DNA from: Flavobacteriaceae bacterium UBA6268
GTDB lineage: Bacteria; Bacteroidota; Bacteroidia; Flavobacteriales; Flavobacteriaceae
NCBI GenBank assembly: GCA_002440705.1
Contig: DJVA01000068.1
Span: 1-64,000, forward strand
Length of the DNA stretch: 64,000 nt
Direction of reading: 5' to 3'
Both the position numbers and the translations under genes were made by a program. Shown one piece after another: positions 56,352 through 64,000 of this stretch (the stretch's first letter is position 1; every line of letters begins with the position of its first letter). The notes below the pieces were generated by a model. That model worked only from the letters and a program-made list of their open reading frames with translations, was not told where the DNA came from and did not search any database.

Positions 56352-57203
56352 ATGAAGCAAATTGCGTGGCTTTTACTACTCTTACTGGCGGGTTCCTGTT
56401 CGTATTTTAAACAGGAAAGCCTCCAGAAACCTGTGGCTAGGGTCAACAATTCGTACCTATACGAAGAAGATCTAAAGCCCTTGCAGGAACAAATTGCCAG
56501 TAAGGAAGACAGCGCCCAATTGGTGAGTAATTTTATCAATAGATGGGCCACGCAACAATTGTTGATCAATCAAGCAAACATCAACCTTCCACAAGCCCAG
56601 TTGTCCGAATTTGAGAAATTGGTGGAGCAGTACAGAATCGATTTATATACGGAAGCCTACAAGAGTAGTATTGTGGCCCAGCAATTGGACAGCACTATCA
56701 GCAAAGCCGAGTTGCTGACCTATTACGAGCTTAACAAGGAAAATTTTAAACTCAATGACGAACTCTTGAAACTTCGTTACATCCAAGTAACCCCCAATTT
56801 TGCAAACTTGAATAAGCTCGTGGAGCATTTCAAGCGTTTCAACATGGAAGACCAAGACCGATTGAATGAATGGAGCATTCAATTTAAATCCTTCAGTCTC
56901 AATGATTCCACTTGGGTAAAAAAAGAGCATCTCGTGCAAAGCCTCCCCATAGTGTTGGAAGCTGGCGAGCATGTGTTAAAAAAAAGCAATTTTACGCAAC
57001 TGCAAGATTCATTAGGAGTATATTTGGTGAAAATCGAAGACGTACTGGCGCGCAACGATATTGCCCCGTTACCCTATGTGGAACCAACGATACGACAAAT
57101 CATTTTGAACAAACGAAAGCAAGAGCTAACAAAGAAACTTGAAAAGGACATTACCAAAGATGCAATTAGAAACAATACTTTTGAAATTTACCCGCAACAC
57201 TAA
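56352..57203 (+). CDS. SurA_N-like lipoprotein chaperone
   Basis: A 283-residue lipoprotein (LLAGSC, acylated Cys near residue 16) with SurA_N-like helices at about 25-110 (VARVNNSYLYEEDLKPL, INRWATQQLLINQ) and a degenerate parvulin-like C-terminal half. No clear parvulin active site is visible, so it may act as a chaperone only. The ATG lies one base after the previous stop, and its 3' end overlaps the next gene by 44 bp. Confidence 0.88.
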   Translation: MKQIAWLLLLLLAGSCSYFKQESLQKPVARVNNSYLYEEDLKPLQEQIASKEDSAQLVSNFINRWATQQLLINQANINLPQAQLSEFEKLVEQYRIDLYTEAYKSSIVAQQLDSTISKAELLTYYELNKENFKLNDELLKLRYIQVTPNFANLNKLVEHFKRFNMEDQDRLNEWSIQFKSFSLNDSTWVKKEHLVQSLPIVLEAGEHVLKKSNFTQLQDSLGVYLVKIEDVLARNDIAPLPYVEPTIRQIILNKRKQELTKKLEKDITKDAIRNNTFEIYPQH

Positions 57204-58626
57204 ATGGGCCATCTTCATCATTACTTTCTGTGTGGTGAGTATTCGAGCGCAACAGGTGGTTATCGATAGTACCAACGTCATTAAGGATGTGGCATCCACT
57301 CTAGCAGTTAAAAAAGATAGCGTAAAGCCATTCAAGCGTTTTAAGGCCGAAGGGGTTGCCGCAGTAATAGGAGAGTATGTGGTTTTGGATAGCGATATCG
57401 ACAAAAGTTATCTGGAACTGCAACAACAAGGTATTTCCATTGAAGGAGTAACCCGCTGCCAATTATTGGGCAAATTGATGGAAGACAAGCTTTATGCCCA
57501 TCAGGCCAAGATCGACAGTATTGAAGTTTCAGATGCCGAAATTACCTCCCGCATCGAACAGCAATTGGCCTACATCATCGAGCAATTTGGTGGCGACGAA
57601 GAAAAGGTTGCCATTTTTTACAAAAAAGACAACATCGAGGAATTGCGACAAGAACTTTTCCAAACCAACAAAATTATTTTCCTGGCCAATCAAATGCAGC
57701 AAAAGGTAGTGGAAAACGTTGAAGTTACCCCAGAGGAGGTGCGTCAGTTTTTCTTTTCCATACCCGAAGATGATCGCCCTGTATTTAGTGCCGAAGTGGA
57801 AGTAGCTCAAATTGTGATCGAACCCAAAATAACCGAAGAGGCGAAACTCAAGGTCATCGATCGCCTCAATGAAATGCGTCAGGACATTATTGAAAACGGG
57901 GCCAGTTTTTCAACCAAGGCCGTGCTGTATTCCAAAGACCCTGGTTCGGCTTCCAAGGGGGGGCTCATTCAGGGCATCAAAAGGAGTTCTCCTTTTGCCA
58001 AAGAATTTAAGGATGTAGCTTTTTCTCTTTTGGAAGGTGAAGTAAGTGAACCATTTGAAACCGAGTTTGGTTTTCATATTTTGAAAGTCGATAAAGTACG
58101 CGGACAGGAAATCGACGTAAGGCATATCTTGCTTTTTCCTGAAGTTTCACAAGATGTTATCGATCAGGCAAAGGCCAAAATAGATTCCATTCGCTCCGAA
58201 ATTACTGCTGGCAGGATTACATTTGCTGAAGCGGCTAGGAAATTTTCCGACGAAAAGGAAACCCGCAACAATGGAGGTCAATTGGTAAACCCCGTTACGT
58301 TGGACACCCATTTCGATCTTACCAAAATGGACCCCACCTTAAGCGCTCAGGTATACAACCTTAAAAACGATGAGATGTCGCCAGTTTTAACCGACCGCGA
58401 TTTTACGGGAAAAAGTAGTTTCAAGATCCTAACGGTGACCAATAGGTATCCGGAACACCCCGCCGATTTTATCAATGACTACGAAAAAATCAAGGATTTG
58501 GCCCTCAAGGAAAAACAGATAAAAGCCATAGGAGATTGGCAAAACAAAAAAATAAAGGATACCTATGTAAGTGTGAATGCTGATTATAGGGATTGTGAAT
58601 TTTCCAGTAATTGGCTGAAAGAATAA
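57160..58626 (+). CDS. SurA-like periplasmic peptidyl-prolyl isomerase
   Basis: The ATG at 57160 gives 488 residues. A signal peptide at about 8-32 (WAIFIITFCVVSIRAQ) is followed by a SurA_N domain at about 60-180 (VAAVIGEYVVLDSDIDKSYLEL), a first parvulin domain at about 200-310 (VEVAQIVIEPKI ... FGFHILKVDKVRG) and a second at about 310-415 (VRHILLFPEVSQ). It is the third folding factor in the operon. A TTG at 57139 is also in frame; the ATG gives a better signal peptide. Confidence 0.93.
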   Translation: MQLETILLKFTRNTKWAIFIITFCVVSIRAQQVVIDSTNVIKDVASTLAVKKDSVKPFKRFKAEGVAAVIGEYVVLDSDIDKSYLELQQQGISIEGVTRCQLLGKLMEDKLYAHQAKIDSIEVSDAEITSRIEQQLAYIIEQFGGDEEKVAIFYKKDNIEELRQELFQTNKIIFLANQMQQKVVENVEVTPEEVRQFFFSIPEDDRPVFSAEVEVAQIVIEPKITEEAKLKVIDRLNEMRQDIIENGASFSTKAVLYSKDPGSASKGGLIQGIKRSSPFAKEFKDVAFSLLEGEVSEPFETEFGFHILKVDKVRGQEIDVRHILLFPEVSQDVIDQAKAKIDSIRSEITAGRITFAEAARKFSDEKETRNNGGQLVNPVTLDTHFDLTKMDPTLSAQVYNLKNDEMSPVLTDRDFTGKSSFKILTVTNRYPEHPADFINDYEKIKDLALKEKQIKAIGDWQNKKIKDTYVSVNADYRDCEFSSNWLKE

Positions 58627-58643
58627 ATTTTAAAACAAAATCT

Positions 58644-59597
58644 ATGTCTGATGTTACCGCAGTGAAACAACTTGTTTCCAAATACAATGCCTTAACCCAG
58701 GAAATCAAGAAAGTAATAGTAGGACAGGATGATGTTGTAGAACAGGTATTGCTTTCCATTTTTTCGGGAGGCCATGCATTGCTCATCGGGGTTCCGGGAC
58801 TTGCAAAAACCTTATTGGTGAATACCGTTGCGCAAGCTTTGGGCCTTCAATTCAAACGAATCCAGTTTACACCCGATTTGATGCCGAGTGACATTCTTGG
58901 TTCTGAAATATTGGATAACAACCGGGAGTTTAAATTCATCAAGGGCCCCATTTTTGCGAACATTATTCTTGCCGATGAAATCAACCGAACACCTCCAAAA
59001 ACCCAAGCAGCTTTGTTGGAAGCCATGCAGGAACGTGCGGTAACCGTAGCTGGACATCACTATAAATTGGATTTGCCTTATTTTGTGCTTGCCACCCAAA
59101 ACCCCATTGAGCAAGAAGGAACGTATCCCTTACCAGAAGCGCAATTGGATCGTTTTATGTTCGCGATCAATTTGGAGTATCCAAGTTTTGCAGAAGAAGT
59201 TGAAGTGGTAAAAACCACTACAACTGATAATTTTGTTACGGTAAACCCCCTCTTTTCAGCACAGGAAATTATTGATTACCAACACTTAATTCGAAGGGTT
59301 CCCGTGGCCGATAACGTTGTGGAATATGCGGTTACTATGGTAGGAAAGTCCCGTCCCAATACCCAAGCCGCTAACGAAACAGTGAACAATTATGTAGATT
59401 GGGGTGCGGGTCCGCGCGCTTCCCAAAACCTAATACTTGCCGCGAAAGCTCATGCTGCGTTGCATGGTAAGTTTTCTCCCGATATAGAAGATGTTCAAAA
59501 AGTAGCCCTTGGGGTACTACGTCATCGTTTGATAAAGAACTACAAAGCGGAAGCCGAAGGACTCAGCATAGAAACAATCATAAAAGGACTTTTTTAG
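58644..59597 (+). CDS. MoxR-family AAA ATPase
   Basis: The ATG at 58644 gives 317 residues. Walker A GVPGLAKT is at 49-56, Walker B IILADEINRTPPKTQAALLEAM, and ATQNPIEQEGTYPLPEAQLDRFMF is the sensor and family signature. MoxR proteins act as chaperone-like ATPases that mature protein complexes, often with VWA-domain partners; none of these follow here. It begins 18 bp after the third PPIase gene, so it is probably co-transcribed. Confidence 0.95.
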   Translation: MSDVTAVKQLVSKYNALTQEIKKVIVGQDDVVEQVLLSIFSGGHALLIGVPGLAKTLLVNTVAQALGLQFKRIQFTPDLMPSDILGSEILDNNREFKFIKGPIFANIILADEINRTPPKTQAALLEAMQERAVTVAGHHYKLDLPYFVLATQNPIEQEGTYPLPEAQLDRFMFAINLEYPSFAEEVEVVKTTTTDNFVTVNPLFSAQEIIDYQHLIRRVPVADNVVEYAVTMVGKSRPNTQAANETVNNYVDWGAGPRASQNLILAAKAHAALHGKFSPDIEDVQKVALGVLRHRLIKNYKAEAEGLSIETIIKGLF

Positions 59598-59642
59598 TTA
59601 TAAGTTGGTTTTGCTTACCTTCGTTTTGTTGAACCAATCAAC

Positions 59643-60782
59643 TTGAAGATCAATTACTCCCAACGCATTTTTGGATTGGACGTTATGCGTGCCATGGCCA
59701 TTCTTTTTGTGGTATGCTCACATTCGCTTTGGGTTTTTCCTAGCCAAACTGGAAGCTTCCAAACCTTGTTACGATTTGCCGGATTTTTAGGGGTCGAGGT
59801 TTTTTTTGTGCTCAGCGGATTTTTAATAGGGAATCTTTTATTCAAATTATTTACCGCTCCCAATTTTAGCCCCAAAAAACTGGGCTATTTTCTTGTGCGG
59901 CGCTGGTTTCGCACTTTTCCCAATTATTATCTCGCTCTTATTCTCAACATTGTTATCGTATGGTATTTGGGAAGGGAATTGCCCGAAACCCTGGGCAGGT
60001 ATTTCTTTTTTCTGCAGAATACTACTTTTGGGATGGATATTTTTTTTACCGAATCGTGGAGTCTTCCAATAGAGGAATTTGCCTACCTCCTGGGCCCCAT
60101 ACTCTTGTATGCGTTGCTTTTACTAAAAATTCCCTTTTCACGGAAGATAGTGTTTCTGGTCATTACCCTTTTAGTCCTTATATTTTTTTTGGGAAGCAAA
60201 ATCATCTACCAGTTAAACCACGGAGAAACCACTATGGATTTTTGGAACATCCATCTTAAAGCGGTCGTACTTTACAGAGTCGATTCTATTTATTACGGAG
60301 TGTTGGCAGCTTATCTGTACAATGTTTTTCCAAAACTTTGGGAACGTCATAAAACCACTATGTTTTTGGCTTCCATTGTGATGTTTTTAGGATTGCATTT
60401 GGGTGTGACAAAGCTTTCCGATGCTGTCGAAATAGGCTCTTGGATGATGAATGTATGGTACCTTCCCTGTTGTTCCTTGAGCATAGCCTTGTCCCTTCCC
60501 TTTTTTTCAACTTGGAAAAAAACTACAGGGTGGAGTTTGAAGAGCATTACCTTTATTAGCCTGATTTCCTATTCCATGTACCTGCTGCATTATTCGATCG
60601 TCCTTCAATTGATGCATTATTTTATTGGGTTGCAAGAAGGTTCCTGGGGCTATCAAGTTGTCTTTTCAATAGGTTATATGACGGTAACAGTATTGTGTTC
60701 CTATTTACTGTATCGATGGTACGAAAAACCGTTGATGAATTTGAGAGACCACAGCAAGGTGAAAAAGTGGTTTGTGATCTAA
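59643..60782 (+). CDS. Membrane acyltransferase (acyltransferase 3 family)
   Basis: A 379-residue membrane protein with about ten helices. RIFGLDVMRAMAILFVVCSHSLW at the start carries the catalytic His of the family, and LSGFLIGNLLFK and RRWFRTFPNYYLALI follow. It probably O-acylates a cell-surface glycan. The start is TTG at 59643, since the next ATG (59685) would remove the family's conserved N-terminal residues. It lies 45 bp after the MoxR gene, with a TACCTTCG element in between. Confidence 0.88.
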   Translation: MKINYSQRIFGLDVMRAMAILFVVCSHSLWVFPSQTGSFQTLLRFAGFLGVEVFFVLSGFLIGNLLFKLFTAPNFSPKKLGYFLVRRWFRTFPNYYLALILNIVIVWYLGRELPETLGRYFFFLQNTTFGMDIFFTESWSLPIEEFAYLLGPILLYALLLLKIPFSRKIVFLVITLLVLIFFLGSKIIYQLNHGETTMDFWNIHLKAVVLYRVDSIYYGVLAAYLYNVFPKLWERHKTTMFLASIVMFLGLHLGVTKLSDAVEIGSWMMNVWYLPCCSLSIALSLPFFSTWKKTTGWSLKSITFISLISYSMYLLHYSIVLQLMHYFIGLQEGSWGYQVVFSIGYMTVTVLCSYLLYRWYEKPLMNLRDHSKVKKWFVI

Positions 60783-60920
60783 TAATTCATAAACCTTTAA
60801 AAAAATACCATAAAAATCTTCATTTCAATAAAAAATAAATATTAAAAGGCGTATTCTTTGAAATATATTTATTAAATAAGCTAAAACACTGATTTATTTT
60901 TAAGCTTCGTTAAAATTTCG

Positions 60921-60928
60921 TAATTTTG
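60921..60928 (+). promoter_or_regulatory. -7 box of aconitase
   Basis: TAATTTTG lies 24 bp before the ATG at 60953. The TTG element is not clear, with a T-rich tract in its place. Confidence 0.65.
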
Positions 60929-60952
60929 CAACACTTCAAAAACGACTCAATT

Positions 60953-63220
60953 ATGGCATTCGATTTCGACATGATTAAAAAGGTTTACAGTCAGATTCCA
61001 GCACGCGTGGATAAGGCTCGGGAAATCACCGGAAAACCTTTAACCTTATCTGAAAAAATTCTTTACAGTCACTTATGGGAGGCTACCCCAACCCATGCTT
61101 ATGTTAGGGGAAAGGATTATGTTGATTTTGCCCCAGACAGGGTTGCTTGCCAAGATGCAACCGCTCAAATGGCTCTCTTACAATTCATGCAGGCCGGGAA
61201 ATCCAAGGTAGCGGTTCCAACTACGGTGCACTGCGATCATTTGATTCAGGCTAAAGTGGGCGCGGAACAGGATTTGAAAACGGCCCTGTCTACGAGTAAC
61301 GAAGTGTTTCATTTTTTAGAGTCCGTTTCCAATAAGTACGGCATCGGATTCTGGAAGCCCGGAGCAGGGATTATCCATCAAGTAGTTCTGGAAAATTATG
61401 CATTTCCGGGCGGAATGATGATTGGTACCGATTCCCATACGGTAAATGCTGGCGGACTCGGAATGGTTGCAATAGGCGTAGGAGGGGCCGATGCCGTTGA
61501 TGTTATGGCAGGAATGGCATGGGAACTTAAATTCCCAAAATTGATTGGTGTACGTTTAACTGGAAAACTTTCGGGATGGACCGCCCCAAAGGATGTGATT
61601 TTGAAGGTTGCAGAAATTTTGACCGTTAAAGGAGGAACTGGCGCCATTGTGGAATACTTTGGACCCGGTGCAAAAGCGATGTCGTGTACCGGAAAAGGGA
61701 CTATTTGTAATATGGGGGCTGAAATAGGTGCCACTACCTCTACGTTTGGATACGATGAATCCATGGAACGTTACTTAAGAGCCACCGACCGTGCCCAAAT
61801 AGCCGACGAGGCCAATAAAATTAAAGCCTACCTTACTGCTGATCCTGAGGTATATGCCAACCCCGAACAGTATTTCGATCAAGTAATCGATATCAACCTT
61901 ACAGAATTATTGCCCCATTTGAATGGACCTTTTACTCCCGACCTGGCCACTCCAGTAGGAACCATGCATGATAAGGCCATAAAAAATGACTGGCCTCTTA
62001 AAGTAGAATGGGGATTGATAGGCTCCTGCACCAACTCTTCCTATGAGGATTTGTCTAGGGCTTCTTCCATTGCACAACAGGCATTGGATAAAAAGTTAAA
62101 AACCAAAGCCGAATTTGGGATTAATCCTGGATCGGAACAGGTTCGTTACACCGCTGAAAGGGACGGGATTTTGCAAATATTCGAAAAACTTGAGGCAAAA
62201 ATATTTACCAACGCCTGTGGACCATGTATTGGTCAATGGGCACGTTACGAAGATCCAAAAAATGCCCCAAAAAATTCAATTGTTCACTCCTTCAACAGAA
62301 ATTTTGCCAAAAGGGCCGATGGCAATCCCAACACCCATGCATTTGTGGCGTCTCCTGAGCTAACAGCTGCTATTGCTATTGCCGGACGATTGGATTTTAA
62401 TCCGCTTACCGATAGCTTAATCAACGAGGAAGGCGATGAAGTAATGTTAGACGAGCCAACAGGATGGGAATTGCCTCCAAAAGGTTTTGAGGTTAAAGAC
62501 AATGGGTATTTGGAACCCGTAGCCGATGGAAGCCATGTAGTGGTGAAAGTAGATCCTAATTCGGAACGATTGCAATTACTGGAGCCTTTTGTGCCTATTC
62601 AAAACAGTGATTTGCAAGGCATGAAATTATTGATCAAAGCCTATGGAAAATGCACGACTGATCATATTTCCATGGCGGGACCTTGGTTGCGTTTTAGAGG
62701 GCATTTGGATAACATCTCCAATAACTGTTTGATTGGTGCCGTGAATGCCTTCAACATGAAAACCAACTTGGTGAAAAACCAACTTACAGGCGATTACGAA
62801 GGCGTCCCCGATGCCCAACGTGCCTATAAGGCCAAGGGCATTAAAACCATCGTCGTTGGCGATCACAACTATGGAGAAGGTTCTTCCCGTGAGCATGCAG
62901 CTATGGAACCCCGTTTTTTGGGCGTTGCCGTAGTACTGGTAAAATCCTTTGCCCGTATCCATGAAACCAACTTGAAAAAACAAGGAATGTTGGGGATTAC
63001 CTTTGCCAATGAAAAGGATTACGATTTGATTCAGGAAGACGATACGTTCAACTTTGTTGATATTGCCGATTTTGCTCCTGATAAGCAACTTACTATCGAA
63101 GTGATTCACAAGGATGGAAGCAAGGATATCATTAAGGCAAACCATTCCTATAACGATGCTCAAATAGCTTGGTTTCGGGAGGGGTCTGCCTTGAATTTAA
63201 TTAAAAAGCAGAATGCTTAA
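60953..63220 (+). CDS. acn: Aconitate hydratase (mitochondrial type)
   Basis: The ATG at 60953 gives 755 residues. The enzyme interconverts citrate and isocitrate in the TCA cycle with a 4Fe-4S cluster. GTDSHTVNAGGLGMVAIGVGGADAVD, GSCTNSSYEDLSRA and ACGPCIGQW carry the three cluster Cys; the C-terminal swivel domain has GEGSSREHAAMEPRFLG. The length and order of domains match the eukaryotic mitochondrial type, not AcnB. It is transcribed alone and ends in a terminator. Confidence 0.97.
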   Translation: MAFDFDMIKKVYSQIPARVDKAREITGKPLTLSEKILYSHLWEATPTHAYVRGKDYVDFAPDRVACQDATAQMALLQFMQAGKSKVAVPTTVHCDHLIQAKVGAEQDLKTALSTSNEVFHFLESVSNKYGIGFWKPGAGIIHQVVLENYAFPGGMMIGTDSHTVNAGGLGMVAIGVGGADAVDVMAGMAWELKFPKLIGVRLTGKLSGWTAPKDVILKVAEILTVKGGTGAIVEYFGPGAKAMSCTGKGTICNMGAEIGATTSTFGYDESMERYLRATDRAQIADEANKIKAYLTADPEVYANPEQYFDQVIDINLTELLPHLNGPFTPDLATPVGTMHDKAIKNDWPLKVEWGLIGSCTNSSYEDLSRASSIAQQALDKKLKTKAEFGINPGSEQVRYTAERDGILQIFEKLEAKIFTNACGPCIGQWARYEDPKNAPKNSIVHSFNRNFAKRADGNPNTHAFVASPELTAAIAIAGRLDFNPLTDSLINEEGDEVMLDEPTGWELPPKGFEVKDNGYLEPVADGSHVVVKVDPNSERLQLLEPFVPIQNSDLQGMKLLIKAYGKCTTDHISMAGPWLRFRGHLDNISNNCLIGAVNAFNMKTNLVKNQLTGDYEGVPDAQRAYKAKGIKTIVVGDHNYGEGSSREHAAMEPRFLGVAVVLVKSFARIHETNLKKQGMLGITFANEKDYDLIQEDDTFNFVDIADFAPDKQLTIEVIHKDGSKDIIKANHSYNDAQIAWFREGSALNLIKKQNA

Positions 63221-63240
63221 ATTATGGAATAGTATAATGA

Positions 63241-63270
63241 AAACCCTTACTCCCCGTAAGGGTTTTTTTA
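63241..63270. terminator. Terminator shared by aconitase and the nucleotidyltransferase
   Basis: Stem AAACCCTTAC / GTAAGGGTTT around TCCCC, with a run of T on the plus strand and TTTTC on the minus strand. The minus-strand nucleotidyltransferase stop codon lies at its right end. Confidence 0.9.
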
Positions 63271-64000
63271 TTTCCTCTTTTCCAAAAAAGCCTCCACCTT
63301 CGCAATATCCTCCTTCGAAGTCAAATCGGGGACATGCTCCTTTACTGGGATTCCTTTTACCAAAATACCTGCTTTCACCATTGCTAAAATGGCGTTGGGT
63401 AATTCCTTTTCTTGTCGGGCAGGGTGCAGGGGGCAATCCCGCAAATAAGTAAAAGCATCCCTGCCATGAAGTTTCCAAAGATTCATGCTCACCCTAAGCA
63501 CACCTTGGGTATCCCGGTAATTTTCGGCTACTGCCTCAGTAGGTTTTTCAATTATGTCTCGCAAATAACCCTCTTGGTTTTGTATTACGAGCGCGAAGGA
63601 AAGAATGCGTTCTTTCTGAAATTCCAGTCCGTCCCTATCATAACTAATGAAGGCATTGGGTGTTTTTTCGGTTCGAAGCAATTCCAATGCCCTTACTGAA
63701 TACAGGTTATCACTATTGCACACCACGAAACACTCATTTCTCAATTGAGGAAATTGCTCAAGGGTTTGCAACACTGCATCGGCGGTACCCAAGGGCTTTT
63801 CCCGTCCTTCAGGGATATTTTGGTGCGCAAAGGATAACTTCAACCCGGGTATTGGGTTGTTTATAAGATAGTCTTTAAAGGCATTGGCTTCTTTCCCAAC
63901 CACCAAAATTACTTTTGTATAACCGGCCTTTTTGGCATTTTGCAACAAATATTCAATCACGGGCTTTTGACTTTTCCCCAAGGGGAGCAATGCTTTTCCT
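63268..64000 (-). CDS. Sugar nucleotidyltransferase (cut by the window edge)
   Basis: The 5' part lies beyond the window; 244 codons are visible. The protein is a nucleotidyltransferase of the NTP_transferase (GT-A) fold: KALLPLGKSQKPVIEYLL is the end of the nucleotide-binding region, with VICNSDNLYS-like VVCNSDNLYSVRALELL as the metal site, and FISYDRDGLEFQK, IEKPTEAVAENY and the C-terminal PVKEHVPDLTSKEDIAKVEAF. It would make a nucleotide sugar, for example for polysaccharide synthesis; the sugar is unknown. Confidence 0.88.
   Translation of the reverse strand, partial: GKALLPLGKSQKPVIEYLLQNAKKAGYTKVILVVGKEANAFKDYLINNPIPGLKLSFAHQNIPEGREKPLGTADAVLQTLEQFPQLRNECFVVCNSDNLYSVRALELLRTEKTPNAFISYDRDGLEFQKERILSFALVIQNQEGYLRDIIEKPTEAVAENYRDTQGVLRVSMNLWKLHGRDAFTYLRDCPLHPARQEKELPNAILAMVKAGILVKGIPVKEHVPDLTSKEDIAKVEAFLEKRK

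Overview
The window is a gene-dense chromosome segment from a member of the Bacteroidota, almost certainly a flavobacterium (family Flavobacteriaceae). This rests on several things seen together: many -7 boxes of the TAnnTTTG type, some with a TTG element 19-20 bp upstream; two proteins with a C-terminal type IX secretion (T9SS) sorting domain; lipoproteins and family-specific proteins such as DUF4290, DUF2911, DUF1573, PUR/DUF3276 and BstA; and a mitochondrial-type aconitase. Genus is not decided by the sequence. Overall base composition is moderate, with one AT-rich patch (about 1-1010) and one mosaic gene (34940-36328). No rRNA, CRISPR array, insertion sequence or prophage was seen. One tRNA gene (CAT anticodon) is present.

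Layout. 1-9600: envelope and secreted proteins (AT-rich propeller-like protein, small lipoprotein, SH3-linked amidase, SGNH hydrolase, a coupled DUF2007/zinc-ribbon/LRR-lipoprotein operon, LVIVD lipoprotein, LemA plus DUF2207). 9630-18114: a divergent locus with an ECF sigma factor and a TPR membrane protein on one side, and a large T9SS-exported Cys-rich protein, a subtilisin-like lipoprotein and a membrane-anchored TPR-CHAT (caspase-like) protein on the other. This is the best candidate for an uncharacterised system. 18200-21450: outer-membrane barrel, tRNA, START-like protein, class IV aminotransferase, YqgE, HU. 21635-27400: the NTPase-recQ-fmt operon, divergent from DUF493-DUF4290-murA. 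27397-31040: coiled-coil membrane protein, ferredoxin-like protein, and a tightly overlapping SRPBCC-SDR-photolyase operon preceded by a 38-residue ORF.

31234-40840: DUF2911 protein, AraC regulator, small secreted protein, an intergenic region that probably makes a small RNA, a cyclophilin-FKBP fusion, an FG-GAP/T9SS protein, BstA-like transferase, thioredoxin-like protein, M14 peptidase, PUR protein. 40906-53300: ABC exporter, leucine dehydrogenase, nusB-DUF1573-yajC, pepT, pyrD, LysE exporter, HMG-CoA lyase-like enzyme, a 5'-nucleotidase and haem-binding pair, guaB. 53347-64000: OmpH/Skp-like chaperone, a three-gene periplasmic prolyl isomerase (SurA-like) operon leading into a MoxR ATPase, a membrane acyltransferase, aconitase and a truncated sugar nucleotidyltransferase.

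Recurrent regulatory theme. Several promoters are fused to hairpins: the -7 box sits just before or inside a terminator-like inverted repeat (aminotransferase, nusB, M14 peptidase), or the whole leader folds into a hairpin that ends at the ATG (guaB). Other mRNAs look leaderless (bstA-like, HMG-CoA lyase). TTG or GTG starts are frequent (recQ, NTPase, SRPBCC, yajC, acyltransferase, DUF4290). The MurA has Asp in place of the fosfomycin-target Cys.
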